DNA from: Alphaproteobacteria bacterium
GTDB taxonomy: Bacteria > Pseudomonadota > Alphaproteobacteria > JACAEB01
Direction of reading: 5' to 3'
Length of the DNA: 64,000 bases
NCBI GenBank assembly: GCA_024236075.1
Contig: JACKLE010000006.1
Coordinates: forward strand, 58,253-122,252
Below the pieces are notes generated by a model. That model had not been told where the DNA came from, did not search any database, and was given only the letters and a program-made list of their open reading frames with translations. Below are positions 26,601-34,448 of the stretch, piece after piece. A program made the position numbers and the translations under genes. How positions within the stretch are numbered: position 1 is the stretch's first letter; every line of letters starts with the position of its first letter.

Positions 26601-27163
26601 AGGCCGAGATCGCGCCGGGCTCGACGCAGCTCGCCGAGGCCGCGGCGAGATCCTATGCGAAGCTCCTCGCCTACAAGGACGAGTACGAGGTCGCCCGTCT
26701 CTATACGGATGAGCAATTCCGGCGCCGCCTCGCCGCGCAGTTCGACGAGACGGGCGTCAAGCGCGTGCTCCTCGCGCCGCCGCTCCTCGCGCGCCGGGAC
26801 AAGGCGACGGGCCGGCCGCAGAAGAGGGCCTTCGGGCCGTGGATTTTCTCGTTCTTTGGGGTCCTCGCGCGTCTCAAGGGCCTGCGCGGCACGCCGTTCG
26901 ATCCGTTCGGCCGCACGGCCGAACGGCGCCTCGAGCGCGCGCTCATCGCGCAGTATGAGGCCGATATTGCCCGCCTCCTCGCCGAGCTGACGCCGGAGCG
27001 CCTTGGCCTTGCCGCGGCCATCGCCGGGCTGCCCGAGCGCATTCGCGGATTCGGCCCGGTGAAGGAGGCGAGCGCCGCGCGCGCGGCGGCCGAGCGCGAA
27101 CGGCTCTGGACGGAGCTTGCGGCCGTCTCGCGGCCTCCTTCAGCGCGCGCGGCGGCCGAATAA
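23681..27163 (+). CDS. Indolepyruvate ferredoxin oxidoreductase family protein (fused alpha-beta)
   Basis: 1160 residues, the fused form of IorA/IorB. The alpha part opens KYEARQGTVFLTGIQALVRA and has a ThDP-binding region with CPHNTSTNVPEG (~residue 435) and VNIGDGTYYHSG (~496). A cysteine-rich ferredoxin-like segment starts at Cys635 (CEGCGDC), followed by CNKDYSCAKGFC. The gamma-type domain follows (AGIGGTGVTTLS, ~727). The enzyme oxidatively decarboxylates aryl or branched 2-oxo acids to acyl-CoA, passing electrons to ferredoxin or flavoprotein. ATG 23681 follows GGGAGGA. An Lrp regulator precedes it, and an acyl-CoA dehydrogenase and an SDR follow. Confidence 0.94.
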   Translation: MKPIAISLDDKYEARQGTVFLTGIQALVRALMDQSRADRLAGRTTGGFVSGYRGSPVGGLDQQLWRAERFLEAHDIRFTPGVNEDTAATAVWGSQQLDILRNGRVEGVFGMWYGKAPGVDRSADALRHANFDGTSVHGGVLAVAGDDHDCKSSTLPSQSEMSLASVEIPFLNPAGVQEVLDYALMGWALSRVSSLWIGLIAIADTMDSGASVLVDPARHRIRFPEGWEKRRRAMDFTIVEAALDKEKRIRRFGIPAAHEMVRLNGLDRRLWPSHDRRLGIVTTGKAYLDVLETLAFLGLDERSAGALGLEIYKVAMPWPLEREGARAFAGGLQKVLVVEHKRPLLEPQLRDALYDLPDGRRPQIEGKRTQGGAPLLADTASLTMVEIARAIASWLPEGPHTDEIAERVRRLERLEARLPELLGAPTRAPVFCSGCPHNTSTNVPEGSQAYGGIGCHSMALMSKERTATFTHMGAEGTSWIGQAPFAKTSHVFVNIGDGTYYHSGILAIRASISAGVNVTYKLLYNDAVAMTGGQPIEGGLSVAAAARQIAAEGAKRIVIVSDTPDIYRADASLGSAGIAVEHRDRLDAVQRELREIPGVTVLIYAQVCAAEKRRRRKRGLMEDPPKRLFINEEVCEGCGDCTVQSNCISVEPLETAFGRKRRINQSACNKDYSCAKGFCPSFVELEGASLKAADADGWEALRERIEALPEPARAAGSETANILIAGIGGTGVTTLSAILGFAAHLDGRKAATLDMTGLAQKGGAVLSHVRLFAEGAAPAGARLPPHGADLLLAADGLVAASEAGLGLLDPERTVTLLNGHIAPTADFLLDNAHAADAEDVARRLAAASRSLARLDAARLAELAFGDELYTNMILLGHAFEMGLVPLGSDAIASAIRLNGVAVEANLGAFGLGRLAAADPAALEAFRARGEDGARIAPRGLEAILAHRSRHLAAYRDEAYAARYRALVARVAAREAEIAPGSTQLAEAAARSYAKLLAYKDEYEVARLYTDEQFRRRLAAQFDETGVKRVLLAPPLLARRDKATGRPQKRAFGPWIFSFFGVLARLKGLRGTPFDPFGRTAERRLERALIAQYEADIARLLAELTPERLGLAAAIAGLPERIRGFGPVKEASAARAAAERERLWTELAAVSRPPSARAAAE

Positions 27164-27247
27164 GGGGCTACTCGCGCCTGCGCGCGCGCTGGGCTATGAG
27201 TCGGGCGTCAGATCAAAGATCGCTCATCGCTCCGAGGGAGACGCCCG

Positions 27248-28456
27248 ATGCAGATTTCCCCCATTCCCGGCCTCGCCGACGACATCAACGAGATCCGCCT
27301 CAAGACTGCGGCCATCGTCAACGAGGAGATCATCCCGAACGAGCCCGTTCTCGGCCAGGGCGGAGAGGATGCTCACAAGATCCGTGAGCGGATCCGCGCG
27401 CGCGTGCGCCGCGAGGGCCTCTGGGCGCCCCATCTGCCGAAGGAATATGGCGGCATGGGCATCGGCTTCCTCAAGCACGCCTATATGAACGAGGTGATGG
27501 CCTTTTCGCCCTTCTCGGCCCGGCTCTTCGGCGTCGAGGCGCCGAACGCGGGCAATGCGAAGATCCTCGTCAAATATGGCAGCCCCGAGCAGAAGAGGGA
27601 CTGGCTCGAGCCGCTGGTGCGCGGCGAGATGGAGAGCTGCTTCTCCATGACCGAGCCGAACTCGTCGGGCTCCGACCCGCGCTCGCTGAAGACCACGGCC
27701 GTGCGCGACGGCAACGAGTGGGTCATCAACGGGCACAAATGGTTCACCTCGAACGGCCGGCGCGCCGATTTCGCCATCGTCATGTGCCGCACCGAGGACG
27801 AGGGCGGGCGCAACGACAAGATGACCCAGATCATCGTGCCGATGAAAAGCGAGGGCGTGAACATCGTCCGTTCGGTGCCCGTCTGGGGCCATACCCACGG
27901 CGATCATTGCGAGATCAAATACGAGAACGTCCGTGTGCCGATCACGAATCAGCTCGGCGAGCGCGGCACCGGGCACAAGGCGGCGCAGGACCGCCTCGGC
28001 GCGGGGCGCGTCTTCCATTGCATGAACGCGGTCGGCGGCATGTGGCGCGCCTTCGACCTCATGAACAGGCGCGCCCTGTCGCGCGAGGTCTTCGGCGGAA
28101 AGCTTGCCGAGAAGCAGTTCATCCAGGGCTTCATCGCCGAGAGCTACATGGACATCCAGACCTCCCGGCTGCTCACCATCCACACGGCGAACGTCATAGA
28201 GAGCGGGGGCGATCCGCGTACCGACATCTCCGCGCTGAAGGTCTATGTGCCGAACGCCTATCAGCGCGTCGTCGACCGCGCGATCCAGGTCTATGGCGGC
28301 ATGGGCGTGTCGGGCGACCTGCCGCTCGCCGGCATGTTCACGGGCGCGCGCACGCTCAGGATCGCCGACGGCGCGGACGAGGTGCACAAGATCCTCATCG
28401 CGCGCAACGTGCTCAGGGTCTACAAGGAAGGCCGCACCTGGGATTTCGGCCTCTGA
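27248..28456 (+). CDS. Acyl-CoA dehydrogenase family protein
   Basis: 402 residues with the family layout: an N-terminal helical domain, CFSMTEPNSSGSDP for the flavin/substrate site, VINGHKWFTSNG, and the C-terminal YGGMGVSGDLPLAGMF and ADGADEVHKI. These enzymes form a 2,3-double bond in acyl-CoA using FAD. It lies 84 bp after the indolepyruvate oxidoreductase and 28 bp before an SDR, so it may act on the acyl-CoA made by the former. An AGGGAGACGCCCG ribosome site precedes the ATG. Confidence 0.93.
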   Translation: MQISPIPGLADDINEIRLKTAAIVNEEIIPNEPVLGQGGEDAHKIRERIRARVRREGLWAPHLPKEYGGMGIGFLKHAYMNEVMAFSPFSARLFGVEAPNAGNAKILVKYGSPEQKRDWLEPLVRGEMESCFSMTEPNSSGSDPRSLKTTAVRDGNEWVINGHKWFTSNGRRADFAIVMCRTEDEGGRNDKMTQIIVPMKSEGVNIVRSVPVWGHTHGDHCEIKYENVRVPITNQLGERGTGHKAAQDRLGAGRVFHCMNAVGGMWRAFDLMNRRALSREVFGGKLAEKQFIQGFIAESYMDIQTSRLLTIHTANVIESGGDPRTDISALKVYVPNAYQRVVDRAIQVYGGMGVSGDLPLAGMFTGARTLRIADGADEVHKILIARNVLRVYKEGRTWDFGL

Positions 28457-28484
28457 CGGCCGAATCACCGGGCAAGGAGGACCC

Positions 28485-29276
28485 ATGCCGCTCGCCGACC
28501 GCTTCTCCATGTCGGGCCGCCGCGCGCTCGTCACCGGCGCGAGCATGAGCATGGGGCGCGAGATCGCGCTCGCCTTCGCCGAGGCCGGCGCCGACGTCGC
28601 GGTCCACTTCGCCTCGCGCATCGACGAGGCGCTGGGCCTCGGGAGCGCCGCGGGCGAGGTGGCGGCCGAGATCGAACGGCTCGGCAGGCGCGCGGTGCTC
28701 GTCGATGCCGATCTCGGCGAGACGGGGGCAGGCCGGCGCGCCGTCGAGGCGGCGATCGCGGGCCTGGGCGCCGTCGACGTGCTCGTCGTCTGCGCTTCGG
28801 TTCAGCGCTGGGAGACCTTCGAGGAGGCGAGCGAGAAGGCGGTCGCCTTGCAGGTCCAGGTCGATTTCCTCGCGACCATCGAGCTCATGCAGGCCGCGCT
28901 GCCGGGCATGAAGGAGCGCCATTGGGGCCGCGTGCTGACGATCGGCTCCATCAACGAGAAGCGGCCGCACGAGCACCTCGCCGTCTATGCGGCCTTGAAA
29001 AGCGCGCAGGCCAATCTCGCCATGGGGCTCGCGAAGCGCTATGCGGCGCACGGCGTCACCGTGAACAATATCGCGCCCGGCCTCGTCCACACCGTGCGCA
29101 ATCGCTTTCGCCGCGAGGATCCGGACGGCTGGGCGCTCATCCAGCAGGGCGCGAACCCCATGCACCGCGCCGGCCGGCCGGAAGAGATCGCGCCGGCCGC
29201 GCTCCTTCTCTGCTCGGAGGCCGGCAGCTTCATCACCGGCGCCAATCTCGACATCGGAGGCGGGGCGCATCTTTGA
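28485..29276 (+). CDS. SDR family oxidoreductase
   Basis: 263 residues. The cofactor motif is ALVTGASMSMGREIALAFAE. The catalytic serine is in TIGSINEK, with Tyr168 and Lys172 in the YxxxK motif (VYAALKSAQ). The C-terminal part (RAGRPEEIAPAALLLCSEAGSFITG) is the usual classical SDR end. It oxidises or reduces a hydroxy/keto group with NAD(P). ATG 28485 follows AAGGAGG. It is the last gene of the rightward run and its stop sits inside a hairpin. Confidence 0.93.
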   Translation: MPLADRFSMSGRRALVTGASMSMGREIALAFAEAGADVAVHFASRIDEALGLGSAAGEVAAEIERLGRRAVLVDADLGETGAGRRAVEAAIAGLGAVDVLVVCASVQRWETFEEASEKAVALQVQVDFLATIELMQAALPGMKERHWGRVLTIGSINEKRPHEHLAVYAALKSAQANLAMGLAKRYAAHGVTVNNIAPGLVHTVRNRFRREDPDGWALIQQGANPMHRAGRPEEIAPAALLLCSEAGSFITGANLDIGGGAHL

Positions 29277-29287
29277 GGCGCCCCGCC
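29259..29287 (+). terminator. Hairpin overlapping the SDR stop codon
   Basis: A perfect 10-bp stem, GGCGGGGCGC / GCGCCCCGCC, has a 9-nt loop that contains the TGA at 29274-29276. It separates the SDR from the convergent secreted-protein gene ending at 29316. There is no U tract. Confidence 0.55.
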
Positions 29288-29315
29288 GAATTGGGCCATC
29301 GGCCGTCTGCCCGGC

Positions 29316-30818
29316 CTATTCCTCGTCGGTCGGGCAGAGATCGACGCCCGAGGAGAGATTGCTGGGGATCCACTGGACGTGGTGGACGGCCTTGTCGTCG
29401 AGGCCGGTCACGTCGTAGCCGGGATGCTCGCCGGAGGGGTTCGTCTCCCAGGGATTGACGATGCGCGCATGGGACTCCGCGTCGCATTCCTCGCAGTCCA
29501 CGGCCCAAGACGAGTGGATCACGCAGGTGCCGCCGCCTTCCGACCACGAAGGAATGCCGTGCAGCACGGTGTTCGTGCTGTCGCATTGGTCGTCGGACGG
29601 ATCGGCGGACGAGAGATTGGCGTAGTAGGTATCGGGCGTCCAGCTCGCCCAATGGGCCGGTAGGAAGGGCGTCATCACACGGATGATGTCGCCGTTCTGA
29701 AAGTAGCCGCCCTCGAATGCGCCGTTGTCGTTGTGCCGCTGGAACGTGACCCAGCCATTGCCCGGCGCGATGTCGGGATCGTAGTCGCCCCAGATCTGGC
29801 CGCTCTGATTGTGGCCGGTCGCCACGCCGCCGGTGGAGACGATCGCCGCCTTGTCGATCCGATTGTTGGCGTGGTCGATCTTGGCGTAGGCGATGCGGGC
29901 CTTCCACGTCGAATGGTTGGCGCCGGTATTCAGCATCTCCGGTCCGATGAAGAGGAAGGCCAAGTAGTTGCCGTCCTTCGAGACCTCCGTGTCCGACACC
30001 CATTGCGTGCTGGTGTCGCCATAGGGCGAGGTGTAGCCGAGCTTCGTCAGGAGGTTCGTCGTGATGGGCACCGCGTCGGAGATCGTGTACGGAGCGCTCG
30101 TGCTCGCCTGCTTGGTGAGCTGGACCTTGTAGATCTCGTAGCGCCAGGAGTAGGTGGTGCTTTTCGACGCAAGGTAGACGGGCATGTTGCCCGAGCCGTC
30201 AACGGCGCCGACGGCCATGCCGCCATGACCGGCGTCGAGCTCGGTGCCGCTCACGAATGCGATCGGGGTCATCCGATTGTTGTCGATGTCGATGATCACG
30301 GCCTCGTGGAAGTCGAGATAGTCGACGATGCCCTCGTGCGCGTCCTGCGTCTCGTTCTCGTTCTTGTCGTCATAATCGCCGGTGAGGTTTCCCTTCGAAT
30401 AGCGGTTGGCGATGATGAGCTTGCGGTCGGGCGAGACGATGATGTGGTTGTAGGAATAGGCCGCGTCCGTTATCCGGCGCAGATTCGTTCCGTCCGCCTC
30501 CGAGACCCAGATGTCGTCGAGATAGTTGCCCCAGACGTCCATTCGGCCGTCCACCTCCACGACTCCGGGGATCGAATCGTATTTTGAGGCCATGATGATC
30601 TGATCGTCGGTATCGAGATCGTCGATGAGCTCGCCGTCCTGCCAGTCCAATCCGGTCGGCTCGTATGGGCAGTCCACGCCTTCCTCGCAGTCCGGGGTTC
30701 CGATGACCCGTTCGTTGGGATTCGTGGCATAGCCTGTAGGCGGATCTTCGCACGCCGCCTGCACGACGCATGGTGTGAGTGCCGCCAGAGAGGCGGTTGC
30801 GAGAAGCCACTTTTTCAT
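29316..30818 (-). CDS. Secreted beta-propeller-like protein, paralogue A
   Basis: 500 residues with a Sec signal peptide (MKKWLLATASLAALTPCVVQA). The mature protein contains TolB-like blade sequence (DDIWVSEADGTNLRRITD, HIIVSPDRKLIIANR, VSKDGNYLAFLFIG) and scattered cysteines near both ends (CPYEPTG early, WAVDCEECDA late). The partner at 31480-32991 is closely similar along the whole length, so these are tandem duplicates. No catalytic motif or known family function is recognised; ligand binding at the surface or in the periplasm is a guess. Palindromes TGAC(A/G)-N4-CGTCA lie about 112-147 bp upstream. Confidence 0.82.
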   Translation of the reverse strand: MKKWLLATASLAALTPCVVQAACEDPPTGYATNPNERVIGTPDCEEGVDCPYEPTGLDWQDGELIDDLDTDDQIIMASKYDSIPGVVEVDGRMDVWGNYLDDIWVSEADGTNLRRITDAAYSYNHIIVSPDRKLIIANRYSKGNLTGDYDDKNENETQDAHEGIVDYLDFHEAVIIDIDNNRMTPIAFVSGTELDAGHGGMAVGAVDGSGNMPVYLASKSTTYSWRYEIYKVQLTKQASTSAPYTISDAVPITTNLLTKLGYTSPYGDTSTQWVSDTEVSKDGNYLAFLFIGPEMLNTGANHSTWKARIAYAKIDHANNRIDKAAIVSTGGVATGHNQSGQIWGDYDPDIAPGNGWVTFQRHNDNGAFEGGYFQNGDIIRVMTPFLPAHWASWTPDTYYANLSSADPSDDQCDSTNTVLHGIPSWSEGGGTCVIHSSWAVDCEECDAESHARIVNPWETNPSGEHPGYDVTGLDDKAVHHVQWIPSNLSSGVDLCPTDEE

Positions 30819-30929
30819 GGGGCCGTCCTCCTGAGTGGCTTTTTTTCGCGCAAGCGTCCGCTCGATCCGCCGACGGAGCTGTTCGGCGGACGATCGCTCG
30901 CGATTGCGCGAATCATCCTTAGCTCAGGG

Positions 30930-30965
30930 CCGCGCGCGTGTCACGTAAAAATGACACAGTCGTCA
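30930..30965 (-). promoter_or_regulatory. Operator-like palindrome pair upstream of paralogue A
   Basis: TGACACAGTCGTCA (30952-30965) is a one-mismatch TGACG-N4-CGTCA palindrome. Exactly 8 nt to its left is a degenerate second site ending in TGTCA (30930-30943), giving a 22-bp centre spacing. The same two-site layout occurs upstream of paralogue B. Confidence 0.55.
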
Positions 30966-31285
30966 TCTTTTTGAATTCAATAGCGCGAGGGCACCGCTGC
31001 TGGGTTCGGGCGCCGGCGCCGGGATCGATGGCCCGCGAGCGCCGAGCGCACGATGGGCTCGTCGTCGCGCACATCCATGCGAGAGATCGCGGCGAGGAGC
31101 TACCAGATGCTCCGTACAGCGCGCAGAGCGACGAGACGCCGTCGCCATCCCGTTCCCCGCGAAAATCGCATGTCCTTCGTATGGACCCGGTTCTTGGCGA
31201 TACGGAGGACTGCGGAGCTTTGGGGTCCGAAAGGAGACAGGCAAGGTGCGCCTTTGGGGGCGCCGACCTTCTCCATATCAATCGC

Positions 31286-31321
31286 CGCCGGACCTGTCAT
31301 CCGTTTTTGACGTCCGCGTCA
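31286..31321. promoter_or_regulatory. Orphan copy of the operator-like palindrome pair
   Basis: TGACGTCCGCGTCA (31308-31321) is a perfect TGACG-N4-CGTCA palindrome, with a half-degenerate site ending in TGTCA 8 nt to its left. The sequence to its right (TTTTGATGGATTGTATTA) closely matches that beside the copy at 33129. No gene starts within 300 bp except very short frames. Confidence 0.5.
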
Positions 31322-31479
31322 TATTTTGATGGATTGTATTATGGCGCGCTATCGGTTCGTGTGCGCAACATTCGAAATTCGGCCGCTGCGGAGCCGCTGC
31401 CGCTTCGACATCGACAGCGGGCGCGCGACCGCAACAAGCTCGGGCGGCAGGCGCCGCCCGAGGCAAGTGTTTGCCCGCT

Positions 31480-32991
31480 TCACTCGTCGGTGGGGCAGAA
31501 CTCGAGGTTGCCGGTCGTCGAGTTCGGGATCCACTGAACGTGGTGGAGAGCTTGCCCGTCCAGTGCGGTTACGATGTTCGCTGCATGCTCGCCCGTCGTA
31601 TTGACGTCGAACGGATTGACGATGCGCGCATGGGTCACGAGCGTGCACGAGCCGGAGCAGTCTTCGTCCCAGACGGTATGGATGACGCATCCGCCGCCGC
31701 CCTCGGACCATGACGGTATACCATGGATCGAGTCGTTGGTGCTTTGACATTGATCGTCTGATGGATCAGCCGATGAAAGGTTTGCGTAGCCCGTGTCAGG
31801 GGTCCATCCCGACCATGTTTGTAGGAACGGCGTCTGAACACGGATTATATCACCGTTCGAGAATCCGCTCGTCTCGAACTGCCCGAAAGCGTTGTGTCGC
31901 TGGAAGGTCACGTAAAAGTTGCCCGGCGCGATGTCCGGATCGAAGTCTCCCCAGACCTGTCCGCCGACGCCGTGGCCGGTCGGGACACCGCCCGACGAAA
32001 CGATCGCCGCCTTGTCGATCTGGTTATTGGCATGATCGATCTTGGCAAAGACGATTCGATTTTTCCACGCTGAATGATCGGCGTCGTCCAGCATCTCCGG
32101 GCCGAGGAAAAGGAACGCCATGTAGTTTCCATCCTTGGAGACCTCAAGGTCGGTCACCCATTTCGGCGACGTATCGCCATAGGGTGAGGTGTATCCGAGC
32201 TTGGAGAGCAGGTTCACCGTAATCCTTGTCGCTCCGCTGACCGAGTAGGGCTCGTCTGGATCGCTCTCCTTCGTGAGGTCCACTCTATAGATGTCCTTGG
32301 CGTAGATGCTGGTTGCGGCGAAGTAGACGCTCATGTCGCCGGTCCCAGAATCGACAGGACCGACCGCCATGCCGCCCCAGCCGGCGTCAAGCTCGGTCGT
32401 GCCGATGAACGCGATCGGCGTCATGCGATCGTTTTCGATGTCGATGATCACGGCTTGATGGAAGTCCTCTTGATTGAGGACGCTCTCTTCGCCGGTGTCG
32501 AAGTCTTCGTTCTCGTTCTCATCGATGTAGTCGCCCGTGGAGTTGCCGCGCACGAAGCGGTTCGCGATTATGAGCTTGCGGTCCGGGGAGACAATGACGT
32601 GATTGAACGAGTAGTCGCTATTCGTCAGGCGATGGGTGTTGCTGCCGTCGGCTTCAGACGCCCAGACATCGTCGATGTAGTGGCCCCAGATATCCTGACG
32701 GCCATTGGGAGGCGTTTCGGACGGCTGAGAATCGAACTTGGATACATAGAGGATCTTGTCGTCCTCGTTCAGTCCGCCAAGCAATCCGGCATCCTGCCAA
32801 TCAATTCCGGTCGGTTCATATGGGCAGTTGGTCCCATAGACGCAATCCTTCGCTTCTGCATCGATAGGCGGATGGTTCTCGTTCGAGGGAAGCCCCTCGG
32901 GCGGATCTTCCGGATCGCAGGGATCCGTGGCCATGGCGAGGCCCGGTGCCATTGCCGCGATTAGAGCTGTAGTGATGAGCCACTTCCTCAT
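31480..32991 (-). CDS. Secreted beta-propeller-like protein, paralogue B
   Basis: 503 residues with a signal peptide (MRKWLITTALIAAMAPGLAMA) and a GGAGGAAATTCGC start context. It shares most sequence blocks with paralogue A: CPYEPTGIDWQD, VIVSPDRKLIIANRF, LGYTSPYGDTS, FLGPEML, KIDHANNQIDKAAIVS, LSSADPSDDQC, and a C-terminal HHVQWIPNS. Conservation of the Cys, Trp and His positions in both copies suggests both are functional. Function is unknown. Its upstream palindrome pair lies at almost the same distance from the start as in paralogue A (about 116 versus 112 bp). Confidence 0.82.
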   Translation of the reverse strand: MRKWLITTALIAAMAPGLAMATDPCDPEDPPEGLPSNENHPPIDAEAKDCVYGTNCPYEPTGIDWQDAGLLGGLNEDDKILYVSKFDSQPSETPPNGRQDIWGHYIDDVWASEADGSNTHRLTNSDYSFNHVIVSPDRKLIIANRFVRGNSTGDYIDENENEDFDTGEESVLNQEDFHQAVIIDIENDRMTPIAFIGTTELDAGWGGMAVGPVDSGTGDMSVYFAATSIYAKDIYRVDLTKESDPDEPYSVSGATRITVNLLSKLGYTSPYGDTSPKWVTDLEVSKDGNYMAFLFLGPEMLDDADHSAWKNRIVFAKIDHANNQIDKAAIVSSGGVPTGHGVGGQVWGDFDPDIAPGNFYVTFQRHNAFGQFETSGFSNGDIIRVQTPFLQTWSGWTPDTGYANLSSADPSDDQCQSTNDSIHGIPSWSEGGGGCVIHTVWDEDCSGSCTLVTHARIVNPFDVNTTGEHAANIVTALDGQALHHVQWIPNSTTGNLEFCPTDE

Positions 32992-33300
32992 GCGAATTTC
33001 CTCCGTCTAAAGCTTGTTCTGATGGCGCGGCGCGAGAGGGCCGCGAGAGACGGGACCTGTCCGGTGACCCGGGTTCAGGTCCGCCGCATTCCTCATTACT
33101 GGAAGCTGACGCCTGTGTCACCACAAATTGACGGACCCGTCATTTTTTGATGGAATGTATTAGCGGGCTCGCTCGGGCGGCTCGCCAAGGTCCGCGATCT
33201 CGGCTATATCGGGCGGAAATCCGACCGGCGTTCAGTCGGGCTGGGCGGCGTCCGGGCGGTCTCGCGCCGGCCGAATCGCGAAGTCGATAGGGAGGAATCC
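32992..33300. other. 309-bp divergent region between paralogue B and the enolase-superfamily operon
   Basis: It contains the leader of paralogue B, the best pair of TGACG-N4-YGTCA palindromes (33107-33142), a conserved AT-rich flank (TTTTTTGATGGAATGTATTA) and the GGGAGGAATCC ribosome site of the rightward gene at 33301. Both divergent units could be controlled from here. Confidence 0.55.
33107..33142. promoter_or_regulatory. Tandem TGACG-N4-YGTCA palindromes
   Basis: TGACGCCTGTGTCA (33107-33120) and TGACGGACCCGTCA (33129-33142) are separated by exactly 8 nt, placing their centres 22 bp (two helical turns) apart. They lie 116 bp upstream of paralogue B on one side and 158 bp upstream of the enolase-superfamily gene on the other. 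This is the clearest example of the motif in the window. Confidence 0.65.
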
Positions 33301-34437
33301 GTGGAAAAGGTCGTCTCGGCGCGCGTGCGCGAAGTGCATGCCTCGGCGAAGGGCGTCTGGACCTTCATCGAGCTGACGAGTTCGGAGGGGCGCCTCGGCA
33401 GCGGCGAGGGCACCGTGCATCTCGGACAGGAGCGCATCGCGGGCGTTCTCGGCGCGCTCGCGAACGAGCTCGTAGGGAAGCCGGCCGTGCCGGCCAGCCT
33501 CTCCTGGCCGGCCTTCGGCTCGACGGACTTCGTCGACATCTCGGCGCGCTCGGCGCTCGACCAGGCGCTGACGGATCTCGCGGCCCAGGCCAAGGGCGTC
33601 TCGATCGCCCGCCATTTCGCCGCCGCGCCGCGCCCGCGCGTCGAGGTCTATGCCAATCTCAATCGCCGCACGCGCGACCGCAGCCCCGAAAGCTTCGCCG
33701 CGAGCGCCAAGAAGGCGGCGGACGCCGATTTCCATGCGGTCAAGATCGCGCCGCTCGACGACGTGAAGCCCGCCATGAACCTCGCCGAGGCGAGGCCCCT
33801 CGTCGACGCGGCGGTCGCGCGGGCGGGCGCGGTTCGCGACACGCTGGGTCCCGACCGGCGCCTTCTCGTCGACTGCCATTGGCGGCTCAACCCCGCGACG
33901 GCCGCCTATTTCCTCGACGCCATGACGCCGCTGAAGCCCTTCTGGATCGAATGTCCGTATGCCGAGGATGCCGACCACTACGCCGACATCAAGGCATTCC
34001 GCAAGGCCGCGAACGGGCGCGGCATCTATACGGCGGGCTGCGAGCTTCTGCGCGCGCAGGAAGGCTTCCAGCCCTTCATCGACGGCGAGCTCTACGACGT
34101 CCTCATGCCGGACGTGAAGCACGCCGGCGGCCTCGGCACCATGCTCAAGATGGCCGAGGTCGGCGCCAAGCGCGGCATCTATCTCTCGCCGCACAATCCG
34201 ACGGGTCCCATCAGCCACGCCCACAGCGTGCAGCTCTCCGCCGCGCTCCCCGAATTCCTCATCCTCGAGATGCAGTTCGACGAGACCGGCCTCTTCCGCA
34301 CGATCGCCGACGGGGCGCTGCCCATGCCCGAGGCCGGCATCGCGAGCGTGCCCGAGAAGCCGGGGCTCGGCCTGCGGCTCGCCAAGGACGAGGCGATCCC
34401 CGCCGAGGCGCGCGGGCCCGCATCGGCCGCGCCCTGA
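33301..34437 (+). CDS. Enolase-superfamily (mandelate racemase/muconate lactonizing) enzyme A
   Basis: 378 residues, GTG start with GGGAGGAATCC before it. The barrel shows the base Lys in AVKIAPLDD, metal ligands in LLVDCHWRL, WIECPYAED and AGCELLR, and a C-terminal histidine region SPHNPTGPISHAHS. Members abstract the alpha proton of a carboxylate; in this gene context a sugar-acid dehydratase is most likely. The aldo/keto reductase gene starts 11 bp later. The capping domain is short, and the substrate is not assignable. Confidence 0.88.
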   Translation: MEKVVSARVREVHASAKGVWTFIELTSSEGRLGSGEGTVHLGQERIAGVLGALANELVGKPAVPASLSWPAFGSTDFVDISARSALDQALTDLAAQAKGVSIARHFAAAPRPRVEVYANLNRRTRDRSPESFAASAKKAADADFHAVKIAPLDDVKPAMNLAEARPLVDAAVARAGAVRDTLGPDRRLLVDCHWRLNPATAAYFLDAMTPLKPFWIECPYAEDADHYADIKAFRKAANGRGIYTAGCELLRAQEGFQPFIDGELYDVLMPDVKHAGGLGTMLKMAEVGAKRGIYLSPHNPTGPISHAHSVQLSAALPEFLILEMQFDETGLFRTIADGALPMPEAGIASVPEKPGLGLRLAKDEAIPAEARGPASAAP

Positions 34438-34448
34438 GGGAGGGCGCA

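Larger units (their letters stand above)
30819..31479. other. 661-bp region between the two propeller paralogues
   Basis: It holds the promoter region of paralogue A with a leader hairpin (TCCGCCGA/TCGGCGGA, 30866-30890), an operator-like pair at 30930-30965 and a second, orphan copy of that pair at 31286-31321. Short frames in between show no similarity to the paralogues and no convincing ribosome site. A decayed third gene copy is possible but not visible as protein sequence. Confidence 0.5.

Noticed and set aside
30938..31604. Several 60-200-residue frames between the propeller paralogues
   Set aside because: Overlapping in many frames, Arg/Ser-rich, no convincing ribosome sites and no similarity to neighbours. 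Treated as non-coding.
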